DNA of 64,000 bases from Lysinibacillus_B sp050613145 (GTDB lineage Bacteria; Bacillota; Bacilli; Bacillales_A; Planococcaceae). The stretch's first letter is position 1; each line of letters opens with the position of its first letter. Location: positions 2,914,001 to 2,978,000 of the forward strand of contig NZ_CP192507.1 in the NCBI RefSeq assembly GCF_050613145.1, read 5' to 3'. Made by a program: the position numbers and the translations under genes. The notes under the pieces are model-generated. The model was not told the DNA's origin and made no database searches. It worked only from the letters and a program-made list of their open reading frames with translations. Below are positions 35,130 through 42,943 of this stretch, piece by piece.

Positions 35130-35612
35130 TTAATAGCCAGAACGTTGGCGCTCATAGTTTTTCTCATTTTTCGCAACATATGCATCTAAAATATCAGTCA
35201 CTGTAAACCCTAAATTATATGCCAGCTTCCCGTATTTCTTCCATACATCATCATATGTTTCCTTCGTTGGCGAGCTAATAAATACTGTCACCGCTACAGT
35301 TGCCTCAATAAATAATGGTGTTAAATCGGCTTGTTCCTGTACTTCCGGCCATGTATCCAATGCAAAACCGCGCATATTCCCTAATGAAAGCATAAAGTGA
35401 ATGGAGTCCACAAATTCCTCTAAAATCACTTCGCGTTCAGACGGACCTTTTGTACTCCAAAATTTAAAGCATCGCGTTTCATTCGCAAGTTCTGCTAATT
35501 CCACTAAAAGGGCAAGTCCTTTTTCTTCAAATACATCATGCGTAACATGTTGTGTTTCTTCAATAAATGTATCAAGTGCTTTTTGCATCTCGTATAGTTG
35601 TTTAAAATCCAT
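35130..35612 (-). CDS. Dimeric all-alpha dUTP diphosphatase
   Basis: 160 residues of the all-alpha NTP pyrophosphatase type (dUTPase_2). Metal-binding ELAELANE (about 36-43) and EEFVDSIHF (about 66-74) helices match the ExxE...ExxD pattern, with CFKFWSTKGPS between. It hydrolyses dUTP to dUMP, keeping uracil out of DNA. It is unrelated to the trimeric YncF/YosS type. SD AGAGGAG. Divergent from ysdB. Confidence 0.88.
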   Translation of the reverse strand: MDFKQLYEMQKALDTFIEETQHVTHDVFEEKGLALLVELAELANETRCFKFWSTKGPSEREVILEEFVDSIHFMLSLGNMRGFALDTWPEVQEQADLTPLFIEATVAVTVFISSPTKETYDDVWKKYGKLAYNLGFTVTDILDAYVAKNEKNYERQRSGY

Positions 35613-35700
35613 TTTTTCTCCTCTTTTTCTAAAAAAATTGAAACCTTTTCCCTATATAATCGTATAGAAGGAAAACGTATGTGGCAAGGGGGAATTTTTT

Positions 35701-36081
35701 ATGGCTTTACTTCTTCGAATTATAATTATCGCGCTTATTATATACATATTATACAAAGGCGTTCGCTATTTAACAGATCCAAAGCGGAAACTAGATGAGG
35801 CTTACGAAAAAGGGGATTATTATTTTTATGATGATGTGAAAAATGTACGCAAAAACTTTTTTATTTCTTATAAAGGCGCACTTTTTGAAGGTGAAAAGTA
35901 TTTAGGTACAACAGAAAATGCATTTGAAGTTGTCTCCATTTTTGTATTTGTTCATGACCCGATGAAATTACAAGGCTTCACAAAAGAAGATTTCTTATTT
36001 TTAGAGAAGGAAATTTTAATGAACTATCCTAACGCTAAAATCAACTGGAAAAATCCAATTGAGCAGCTGATGAAAGAATAA
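35701..36081 (+). CDS. ysdB: YsdB, sigma-W pathway protein
   Basis: A 126-residue protein with one N-terminal helix (LLRIIIIALIIYILYKGVRY) followed by a soluble domain (KRKLDEAYEKGDYYFYDDVKN, KNFFISYKGALFEGEKYLGT). B. subtilis YsdB has this layout, sits next to ysdA and ysdC, and was linked to activation of sigma-W; the mechanism is unknown. SD AAGGGGG. It is on the opposite strand to its usual neighbours and is followed by a bidirectional terminator. Confidence 0.85.
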   Translation: MALLLRIIIIALIIYILYKGVRYLTDPKRKLDEAYEKGDYYFYDDVKNVRKNFFISYKGALFEGEKYLGTTENAFEVVSIFVFVHDPMKLQGFTKEDFLFLEKEILMNYPNAKINWKNPIEQLMKE

Positions 36082-36083
36082 AA

Positions 36084-36110
36084 AAGCGGCTTTTTTATAA
36101 AAGGCCGCCC
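36084..36110. terminator. Bidirectional terminator ysdB/ycgQ
   Basis: Stem AGCGGC/GCCGC extended by T- and A-tracts, between convergent genes. Confidence 0.8.
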
Positions 36111-36111
36111 C

Positions 36112-37002
36112 TTATTGAATGAATGTTAATACTGGGTATACATATGGTTCTGCTGGTTCATCTATCACTTGCCAATTGGTTGCTTGGATGACAGGTAAAT
36201 TGTATCCTTTGTAATTGGTTACATCTAGCACACCCTCTATTTCAAGCCAAGTATCTTCTTCGTAAAGGATAGCTTCTTCAGATTCGATTAAAAACCCAAG
36301 TATACTTGCATCCGCAATGCAATGTACAATCATAAATCGAGATAAAACAAACTGATTTGTATGAAATCCTTCCTCTTTATAAACAAATCCTGTGACTTTT
36401 ATTTTTCTCCCTATATATTTTTGAGGGTTGTCATTTAATTCTTCATTGTACGGACCATACATACTATCAGTTACTTCAATAATATCAGCACCTTGTAATA
36501 ATTGTAGTTGCTTTCCATATTCATCTTCCGTTAAATAATTATTGTTTGGTAATGCAATATCCTCTGCTGTATAAATATCAATGTCCTCTTTTTCCGTTAA
36601 GGAGTCCGCATGTTCAAACAAAGAGAACTCTTCACTATACTGTTGTGGTAAAAAAGAGCCTTTATTTGCGGCAATAGTCGAGTTTAATGTCGCTGGGTTT
36701 AGCGTAAATCCTGTAATAATCGGAAAAATGATAATGCTATAGCCAATCACCCTTTTCAAAGTGAATTGATTATTGCCATGGTCATGATTACAGTTGGAGG
36801 AACAAACATGATGCCGCTGCCTTATCCGAAACAGTTGAATCAAAAACAACATAATGAAAATGCACGCTGTGATTTTGCTCATCACATCATATTTCGGGTT
36901 AATATACTTCGTAATTTCCCCTGTATAATGTAACTTCATAAAAAACAAAGCAAAAAAACCGAGTAATATTGCTTTAATAACATGTTGTAAATGAAATGAC
37001 AC
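36112..37002 (-). CDS. ycgQ: TIGR03943/DUF1980 membrane protein (YcgQ-like)
   Basis: 296 residues. Helices lie at about 8-24, 42-58 and 88-102, with a Cys/His cluster (HHVCSSNCNHDHG, about 65-77) in the loop that could bind metal. The C-terminal soluble domain (VTDSMYGPYNEELNDNPQKYIGRKIKVTGFVYKEEG region) is the DUF1980 part. It always tends to pair with a YcgR permease, as here 15 bp upstream. Function is unknown; metal handling is an inference from the cluster and permease. Confidence 0.85.
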   Translation of the reverse strand: MSFHLQHVIKAILLGFFALFFMKLHYTGEITKYINPKYDVMSKITACIFIMLFLIQLFRIRQRHHVCSSNCNHDHGNNQFTLKRVIGYSIIIFPIITGFTLNPATLNSTIAANKGSFLPQQYSEEFSLFEHADSLTEKEDIDIYTAEDIALPNNNYLTEDEYGKQLQLLQGADIIEVTDSMYGPYNEELNDNPQKYIGRKIKVTGFVYKEEGFHTNQFVLSRFMIVHCIADASILGFLIESEEAILYEEDTWLEIEGVLDVTNYKGYNLPVIQATNWQVIDEPAEPYVYPVLTFIQ

Positions 37003-37017
37003 GACTCTCGCCCTCTC

Positions 37018-38013
37018 CTAAATAAAACTTGTAAGGCTGACAAAGAGAAAAACAATGAAAGTAATAAGAAGAAATAAAATGAAGACAAATCTTGTTTTAA
37101 ATACACTTAATAACATAATCGTGTTTTTTAAATCGATCATCGGGCCATATACTAAAAATGCTAAAATAGATGTGGTAGGGAATATATTTTTAAACGAAGC
37201 ACCTATAAAAGAATCTGCCTCTGAACATAAAGATAAGAAGTACGCTAAAGCCATCATAACAATCGTCGAATGATAAATACTATCCCCAAAAAACAAAAGA
37301 GACTGGGCAGATACATATGTTTGTAAAGTAGCTGCCGCAAACGCACCTATAATTAAATATTTACTCATATCGAAAAATTCATCGATTGAGTGCTTTAACA
37401 TACTGTTCATGCTAACTCGTAATGGCTGTCGTTTTTCTTTTGACGTAGGCAGATGCGTTTCTGATTTTAGCTGATTGGATATAAATAAATAGCTAATAAT
37501 AAGGGCAATAACCAAGGCTGCTATAAAACCGACACCCATTCGTAATAGAGCCATTTTCAAATCGTTCCCAAATGCCATATAGGTAGATACAATCACAATA
37601 GGGTTAATAAGCGGTCCTGTTAATAAAAAACCAACCGCTGCATATAGAGGGACACCCTTCTCAATTAATCTCCGTACAATCGGTACAATACCACATTCAC
37701 AGGCTGGAAATAATGCCCCTACTACACAACTCATAAAAACGGCAAATAGTTTATTTTTCGGAATCCAAGCGCGAATCTGATCTTCTGTAATAAAGATTTG
37801 AATAAATCCAGCTATCAGTACACCAATTAGTACAAACGGAATCGCTTCGATTAATATGCTAAGAAAAATAGTATTCAACTGCTGAAAAGAATCGGGAATA
37901 GAAATGAATTCCTTTGTTGATAAAATGGGGAGTATAAATGCGACACCAATAAACAAACCTATTATCGTAATCGTTGACATATGACTAGATTTAGCTTGCT
38001 GTCTATACTGCAT
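37018..38013 (-). CDS. ycgR: Permease of the YraQ/ArsP type (YcgR-like)
   Basis: A 331-residue permease (DUF318/ArsP_1) with about eight helices. Signature segments: IEAIPFVLIGVLIAGFIQIF, GALFPACECGIVPIVRRLI (paired Cys and conserved CGxxP), FLLTGPLINPIVIVSTY, and LSLCSEADSFIGASF. Some relatives export trivalent methylarsenicals; the substrate here is unknown. Forms an operon with ycgQ. No Zur- or ArsR-like site could be picked out upstream. Confidence 0.87.
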   Translation of the reverse strand: MQYRQQAKSSHMSTITIIGLFIGVAFILPILSTKEFISIPDSFQQLNTIFLSILIEAIPFVLIGVLIAGFIQIFITEDQIRAWIPKNKLFAVFMSCVVGALFPACECGIVPIVRRLIEKGVPLYAAVGFLLTGPLINPIVIVSTYMAFGNDLKMALLRMGVGFIAALVIALIISYLFISNQLKSETHLPTSKEKRQPLRVSMNSMLKHSIDEFFDMSKYLIIGAFAAATLQTYVSAQSLLFFGDSIYHSTIVMMALAYFLSLCSEADSFIGASFKNIFPTTSILAFLVYGPMIDLKNTIMLLSVFKTRFVFILFLLITFIVFLFVSLTSFI

Positions 38014-38135
38014 TCAAACTCCTCTCTTTCGTATCATATCTAAAACAATACGGATTTAGTAATTTTCATTGGAAACTCAATTGTGCTAGGCGAGCTAGAT
38101 ATCATGCTTCTAATAAGGTAAATAAATTATCACGT

Positions 38136-38404
38136 GTGTTGATTTCCGCTACGGCTGACTCGCTTTCCGCAGGCACGGCTTCAACTAATTTCTTTCGGCG
38201 AGTGCCGAAAGAAATGGATTTTCAACTCGGGGCAACAGGATGTTGCTCACAAAGGCGTTGCCACAGGACGTGGCGACTTTAGCCTTTAATCTTTCTCCTG
38301 CAGGAGTCGAGTCACCTCCGCTTCAATCAACGAGCAAGTCCCTTTTATGAACCATTCCACTAAAATATCACGCTTTCATCTCCTAGTATTTGTATAATCA
38401 ACAC
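38136..38404. repeat. Structured dispersed repeat, copy 2
   Basis: Nearly identical over about 205 bp to 123-393, with weaker similarity continuing to the end. Ends GTGTTGATT (38136-38144) and AATCAACAC (38396-38404). The 12-bp hairpin stem near 38188-38215 is conserved, while its 4-base loop differs (GAGT, against TAAT in copy 1). It fills most of the 542-bp gap between ycgR and ysdA; nothing else is visible there. Confidence 0.85.
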
Positions 38405-38555
38405 CTTTGATAAATTATTTCATAATATACTATTATAAGATACTAGTATTTATTCTAACGTTTATATAAGTTAAATTTATTATTTATAGAAGGAACTATC
38501 GTATTATTTGCTTTCAACGATAAAACAAACATACTATATTTATCTATTTGTTTCT

Positions 38556-38816
38556 CTATACTACATTCACAATAATAAAAATATGAATCGCCGCGAGTAA
38601 AGGAAATCCAAATGCAAAATTGTTATGTTTCGTTTTATGCCGGAATAAGTACATGCCGAGCACGCCTCCTATTGCGCCGCCAAAAATAGCAATGGTAAAT
38701 AAGGTCTTCTCTGCAATGCGCCATTCATTTTTAATCGCTTTTTGTTTGTCGTTATACATTAAAACTAATAAGATGAGTGATAAAACACCAACATATGCAT
38801 AGACTGCTAATTCCAT
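38556..38816 (-). CDS. ysdA: DUF1294 membrane protein YsdA
   Basis: 86 residues, mostly three helices (about 5-21, 38-57, 69-85) with the DUF1294 pattern MYNDKQKAIKNEWRIAEKTL, GGAIGGVLGMYLFRHKTKH, and F.FGFPLL. Function unknown. It keeps its B. subtilis position after rplT but is cut off from it by a strong terminator. SD AAGGTG. Confidence 0.87.
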   Translation of the reverse strand: MELAVYAYVGVLSLILLVLMYNDKQKAIKNEWRIAEKTLFTIAIFGGAIGGVLGMYLFRHKTKHNNFAFGFPLLAAIHIFIIVNVV

Positions 38817-38844
38817 AAGACATCACCTTTCGTGTATATCTACT

Positions 38845-38877
38845 AAAAAAGACTGATAGGAGATCCTATCAGTCTTT
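38845..38877 (-). terminator. infC-rpmI-rplT terminator
   Basis: Perfect 11-bp stem GACTGATAGGA/TCCTATCAGTC extended by A-T pairs, followed by TTTTTT on the minus strand. Confidence 0.9.
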
Positions 38878-38888
38878 ACTTATTAAAA

Positions 38889-39014
38889 TTATTTAGCTTG
38901 TGCAGTTTTTGTACCTGTCGCTTCGCTTTCGGTACAGAAAGTGCAAAGCCTCATATTAAAACTTTTAAGTACTAGAAAAAGAATCTAATGCTTATTTAGC
39001 TTGTGCAGTTTTTG
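38889..39014 (-). repeat. Duplicated 3' end of rplT
   Basis: A 23-bp direct repeat: the end of rplT (39014-38992, encoding QK-TAQAK and stop region) recurs at 38911-38889, 103 bp downstream in the trailer. The spacer has a small GTACC/GGTAC hairpin. It looks like the scar of a local duplication. Confidence 0.75.
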
Positions 39015-39351
39015 CAGCTTCTGCTAATTGTGCGAATGCTGCAGCATCAGTTACAGCTAAGTCAGCTAACATTTTACGGTTAACTTCGATACCAGCTAAT
39101 TTTAAACCGTGCATTAAACGGCTGTAAGAAAGACCGTTCATGCGAGCAGCTGCATTGATACGAGTGATCCATAATTTACGGAAATCACGTTTCTTTTGAC
39201 GACGGTCACGGTATGCATATACACCTGACTTCATTACTGCTTGGTTAGCTACTTTGTATAACGTGTGTTTTGAACCAAAGTAACCTTTAGCTAATTTTAA
39301 TACTTTTTTGCGACGAGCGCGTGTTACTGTTCCGCCTTTTACGCGTGGCAT
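38992..39351 (-). CDS. rplT: 50S ribosomal protein L20
   Basis: 119 residues: PRVKGGTVTRARRKKVLKLAKGY, SGVYAYRDRRQKKRDFRKLWITRINAA, and GLSYSRLMHGLKLAGIEVNRK. Binds 23S rRNA early in 50S assembly and, in Bacillus, represses its own operon by binding the infC leader. Third gene of infC-rpmI-rplT, 67 bp after rpmI. SD AGGAGG. Confidence 0.98.
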   Translation of the reverse strand: MPRVKGGTVTRARRKKVLKLAKGYFGSKHTLYKVANQAVMKSGVYAYRDRRQKKRDFRKLWITRINAAARMNGLSYSRLMHGLKLAGIEVNRKMLADLAVTDAAAFAQLAEAAKTAQAK

Positions 39352-39418
39352 AGTAATTACCTCCTGCTAATTCTCTCGAATGTGTATTTTATATGTTGAA
39401 CCTGAATGTTCAATTAGA

Positions 39419-39619
39419 TTACTTCATGTAAGTTAATAATGTACGAATGCGTTTGAAATCGCCAGAAGTAGCGATTTTTGCTTTACGCAATTGACGCTTT
39501 TGCTTTGTTGATTTGTTAGCAAATAAGTGGCTACCATAAGCACGGTCAAATTTTAATTTACCAGTACCTGTTTTTTTGAAACGCTTAGCAGCGCCACGGT
39601 GAGTTTTCATTTTTGGCAT
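39419..39619 (-). CDS. rpmI: 50S ribosomal protein L35
   Basis: 66 residues, very basic: MPKMKTHRGAAKRFKKTGTGK and the conserved ending TLLTYMK-like. Part of the large subunit. Second gene of the operon, 32 bp after infC. SD AGGAGG. Confidence 0.98.
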   Translation of the reverse strand: MPKMKTHRGAAKRFKKTGTGKLKFDRAYGSHLFANKSTKQKRQLRKAKIATSGDFKRIRTLLTYMK

Positions 39620-39651
39620 GTCGATTTCCTCCTAAACTGATCAATTCATTA

Positions 39652-40167
39652 TTACTTCTCGTTCTTAGGGTTAAGAACTAAGAACATGCTTCGGCCATCC
39701 ATCTTCGGCTTTTGTTCAACCGTTGATACTTCAGCGCAAGCTTCAGCAAAGCGATCTAACACACGTTGACCAATTTCTTTGTGTGTGATTGCACGACCTT
39801 TAAAACGAATAGATGCTTTCACTTTGTCTCCCTTTTCAAGGAACTTCTGTGCAGCACGTAATTTCGTTTGGAAATCATGTTCATCAATTGTTGGGCTCAG
39901 ACGAACCTCTTTCATATTGATGATCTTTTGATTTTTACGAACTTCACGGTCTTTCTTTTGCTGTTCAAACTTAAATTTACCATAGTCCATGATACGTGCG
40001 ACCGGGGGCTTGGCTTGAGGGGCCACAAGGACAAGATCCAAGTTAACACGAGCGGCAATTTCAAGCGCTTCGTTTCGTGATTTAACACCTAGTTGTTCAC
40101 CGTTATGGTCAATTAGACGAAGTTCACGTGCGCGGATGCCTTCGTTTACATACATGTCTTTGCTAAT
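39652..40167 (-). CDS. infC: Translation initiation factor IF-3, ATT start
   Basis: 171 residues. It keeps ribosomal subunits apart and rejects non-standard start codons. Sequence: SKDMYVNEGIRARELRLIDHNG, VLVAPQAKPPVARIMDYGKFKFEQQKK, RFKGRAITHKEIGQRVLDRF and KMDGRSMFLVLNPKNEK. The known Bacillus N-terminus (ISKD-) aligns with ATT at 40167, which has GGAGG 9 nt upstream. An in-frame ATG at 40200 would add 11 unrelated codons. The ATT start allows self-control by IF-3, as in other bacteria. Confidence 0.93.
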   Translation of the reverse strand: MSKDMYVNEGIRARELRLIDHNGEQLGVKSRNEALEIAARVNLDLVLVAPQAKPPVARIMDYGKFKFEQQKKDREVRKNQKIINMKEVRLSPTIDEHDFQTKLRAAQKFLEKGDKVKASIRFKGRAITHKEIGQRVLDRFAEACAEVSTVEQKPKMDGRSMFLVLNPKNEK

Positions 40168-40408
40168 AGTAATCCACCTCCATAATGTGCGCGAATACAT
40201 GATTTGGGCTTGAGAATGACCCGAGTTGAACGGTACACTTTCGATATGTCCATAAAAAAAGAGCGGACTTTTAGAAAGGGTCCGCCCACTGTATGTGCAT
40301 ACGTACTAATAACGTAAAACAATTCAACGTATTCAACCTGTAAACAGCTAGATGCGTTCAGTCAGGTGAGAAGCGGGCAGCCTCTTCTTCAAACTTGTAT
40401 TCATAACC
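40168..40408 (-). promoter_or_regulatory. infC operon leader with attenuator (L20 type)
   Basis: About 240-nt untranslated leader before infC. The attenuator GGGCGGACCCTTTC...AGTCCGCTC (40287-40261) is followed by seven T (40260-40254). In Bacillus this leader binds L20, which promotes termination; the equivalent position and size here support the same control. The L20-binding helix itself was not resolved. Confidence 0.8.
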
Positions 40409-40414
40409 TAAATA

Positions 40415-40443
40415 ATCATAACATGGACATAATAAGGTGTCAA
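40415..40443 (-). promoter_or_regulatory. infC operon promoter
   Basis: Minus strand TTGACA (40443-40438), exactly 17 bases, TATGAT (40420-40415). A strong sigma-A type promoter about 250 nt before infC. Confidence 0.85.
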
Positions 40444-40533
40444 TAATTTATTTCCAAAAAGATATATTATTGATAATCAGCGCGTGAGCTAGTAGAACTG
40501 GCTCATATCTAATGACACGAATATGTAAGAAAC

Positions 40534-40568
40534 GGCTGCCAAAAAGGGAATTATTCCTTTTGACAGCC
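40534..40568 (-). terminator. thrS terminator
   Basis: GGCTGTCAAAAGGAAT pairs with ATTCCCTTTTTGGCAGCC, followed by GTTTCTT on the minus strand. Confidence 0.75.
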
Positions 40569-40579
40569 CGCTCTATTTA

Positions 40580-42511
40580 TTATTTTGTTACTTCTGCTTT
40601 AATGTTGCTTAGGAACTCGTCAAAGCTGATTGTCTCAGAATCTTTTGAGCCGTAACGACGAACGTTTACGCCACCCGCTTCTACTTCTTTGTCCCCGATA
40701 ACAAGCATGTACGGGATTTTCTTAATTTGTGATTCACGGATTTTGTAACCAAGTTTCTCTTCACGGTCATCCATCTCAACACGAATACCTGCTGCTTGTA
40801 ATTTCTCTTGAATTTCACGCGCATAATCATAGTGCACTGCGTTTGAAACTGGGATAATTGTAGTTTGAACTGGTGCTAACCAAGTTGGGAATGCGCCTTT
40901 ATATTCTTCGATCAAGAAGGCAACGAAACGCTCCATTGTTGATACAACACCACGGTGAATAACAACTGGACGTTGTGGCTGACCATCTTCACCGATGTAA
41001 GAAAGGTCAAAACGTTGTGGTAATAAGAAATCAAGCTGCGCTGTTGATAATGTTTCTTCCTTACCAATCGCTGTTTTTACTTGCACATCAAGCTTTGGAC
41101 CGTAGAATGCCGCTTCGTCTTCTGCTTCGAAATATTCTAAACCAAGTTCGTCCATCGCTTCTTTTAACATTGCTTGCGCTGTTTCCCACATTTCATCATC
41201 GTCGTAATATTTCTCCTTATTGTTTGGATCACGATAAGATAAACGGAATGAATAATCTGTTAAATCAAAGTCTTTGTATACCGCTAGGATTAGCTCTACT
41301 ACTTTTTTGAATTCTGCTTTAATTTGGTCTGGACGAACGAAAATGTGGGCGTCATTTAACGTCATCCCACGTACACGTTGTAAACCTGACACAGCACCAC
41401 TCATTTCATAACGGTGCATTGTACCAAGCTCTGCGATACGAATTGGTAAATGACGGTATGAGTGTAAACCATTTTTAAATACCATCATATGGTGTGGACA
41501 GTTCATCGGACGCAATACTAATGTTTCGTTGTCCATTTCCATTGGTGGGAACATGCCGTCTTGGTAGTGATCCCAGTGACCTGAAGTTTCGTATAATTTT
41601 TTCGAACCAAGTACTGGTGTGTAAACATGTTTATAACCAAGCGCTAACTCTTTATCCACAATATAACGCTCAATTGTACGGCGGATTGTCGCACCATTTG
41701 GTAACCAAAGTGGTAAACCTTGCCCTACTGTTTGAGACGTCATGAATAAATCAAGCTCTTTACCAATTTTACGGTGGTCACGTTCTTTTGCTTCTTCAAG
41801 CATTTGTAAGTGATGCTTTAACTCCTCTTTTGTGAAGAAAGCCGTACCGTAAATACGTTGTAACATTTTGTTGTCTGAGTTACCACGCCAGTAAGCGCCT
41901 GCTAAAGATAATAGTTTGAACTCTTTTAATTTCCCAGTTGATGGTACGTGTACCCCACGGCAAAGGTCGAAGAAATCCCCTTGGTAGTAAATCGATACTT
42001 GTTCACCTGCTGGAATAGCATCAAGTAATTCTAATTTATACTCATCGCCGACTTCTTCATAAATTTTTTGCGCCTCGTCACGCGATACATTTTTACGCTC
42101 AATTTCAATATTTTCAGCAATGATTTTTTTCATTTCTTTTTCGATTGCTGGCAAGTCTTCCATTGTAATTGGTGTTGGCGAATCGATATCATAGTAGAAA
42201 CCAGATTCAATTACTGGACCAATCCCTAATTTTGCATCTGGGAATACGCGCTTTACTGCTTGCGCTGTTAAGTGAGCAGTTGAGTGGCGCAGGATTTCTA
42301 ACGCTTCTGGTGATTTATTTGTAATGATTTCGATTGCTGCATCTGCTTGGATTGGTGTTTTTGCGTCTACTAATGCACCGTTCACTTTACCAGCAAGGGC
42401 CGATTTTTTTAGACCTGGGCTAATAGAGCCAGCAATGTCTAACGTAGAAATACCTTTTTCAAATTCTTTTACGTTTCCGTCTGGAAAAGTAATTTTAATC
42501 ATTTCTGACAT
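40580..42511 (-). CDS. thrS: Threonyl-tRNA synthetase
   Basis: 643 residues. N-terminal TGS domain (1-60), editing domain with HSTAHLTAQAV (about 76) and the GxWRGN-type zinc region, class II core with MHRYEMSGA, RPMNCPHHMMVF (zinc Cys) and the C-terminal anticodon domain (from about 535). Charges tRNA-Thr. It is monocistronic, behind a T-box leader. SD AGGAGG, 8 nt before the ATG. Confidence 0.97.
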   Translation of the reverse strand: MSEMIKITFPDGNVKEFEKGISTLDIAGSISPGLKKSALAGKVNGALVDAKTPIQADAAIEIITNKSPEALEILRHSTAHLTAQAVKRVFPDAKLGIGPVIESGFYYDIDSPTPITMEDLPAIEKEMKKIIAENIEIERKNVSRDEAQKIYEEVGDEYKLELLDAIPAGEQVSIYYQGDFFDLCRGVHVPSTGKLKEFKLLSLAGAYWRGNSDNKMLQRIYGTAFFTKEELKHHLQMLEEAKERDHRKIGKELDLFMTSQTVGQGLPLWLPNGATIRRTIERYIVDKELALGYKHVYTPVLGSKKLYETSGHWDHYQDGMFPPMEMDNETLVLRPMNCPHHMMVFKNGLHSYRHLPIRIAELGTMHRYEMSGAVSGLQRVRGMTLNDAHIFVRPDQIKAEFKKVVELILAVYKDFDLTDYSFRLSYRDPNNKEKYYDDDEMWETAQAMLKEAMDELGLEYFEAEDEAAFYGPKLDVQVKTAIGKEETLSTAQLDFLLPQRFDLSYIGEDGQPQRPVVIHRGVVSTMERFVAFLIEEYKGAFPTWLAPVQTTIIPVSNAVHYDYAREIQEKLQAAGIRVEMDDREEKLGYKIRESQIKKIPYMLVIGDKEVEAGGVNVRRYGSKDSETISFDEFLSNIKAEVTK

Positions 42512-42558
42512 ATAGATGTCCTCCTTTAATTATTGTTTGTGTCATCCATGCGAGATTT

Positions 42559-42640
42559 ATCGGCGAGTTCAGATGAAATATCGGTGATTTTTAAATTTTA
42601 TCAGCGAGTCTGAACAATATATCAGCGGATTTCAATCTGC
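42559..42640. repeat. Four imperfect 20-21-bp tandem units
   Basis: Units begin ATCGGCGAG (42559), ATCGGTGAT (42580), ATCAGCGAG (42600) and ATCAGCGGA (42621), each followed by an A/T-rich half. They lie between the T-box terminator and the thrS SD, so they are in the thrS 5'UTR after antitermination. Confidence 0.75.
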
Positions 42641-42644
42641 CCAA

Positions 42645-42897
42645 ATAAAAAAGCGCCATCCCAAAAAGGGACGACGCGTATGCTCGTGGTTCCACCCTTC
42701 TTCCTTCCGAGAAAAACTCTCGAACGAAGCTCTAGGTCAGTTAACGTACTGAGTAACGCCAGCGAATTGTCCTCGCCGAAGCTCCAAGGTAGTAAAATTT
42801 GCGTCGTACTAGGAAGCTCCCAGCCAAGGCTCCCCTCTCTACAAGTCGGTGCACAAATTTCGTGTCCTTTTCAAAGCATTTTGAGTTGTTTAATTAC
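42645..42897 (-). promoter_or_regulatory. T-box leader of thrS
   Basis: Minus strand: T-box AAGGGTGGAACCACG (42699-42685), then terminator stem CGTCGTCCC/GGGATGGCG (42676-42654) and T-run. Upstream bases form stem I (AGAGAGGGG, CCTTGGCTGGG). The exact Thr specifier could be the ACT or the overlapping ACC in TTTACTACC; I cannot decide. Confidence 0.93.
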
Positions 42898-42903
42898 TAG
42901 GAC

Positions 42904-42932
42904 AGTATACGCCTCGTTGTCAAAAAAATCAA
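42904..42932 (-). promoter_or_regulatory. thrS promoter candidate
   Basis: Minus strand TTGATT (42932-42927), 17 bases, TATACT (42909-42904), lying just past the dnaI stop. Confidence 0.65.
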
Positions 42933-42943
42933 CTGCTAAAATG

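Noticed and set aside
38014..38135. Looked for a Zur, Fur or ArsR operator upstream of ycgR
   Set aside because: No palindrome matching those sites was found.
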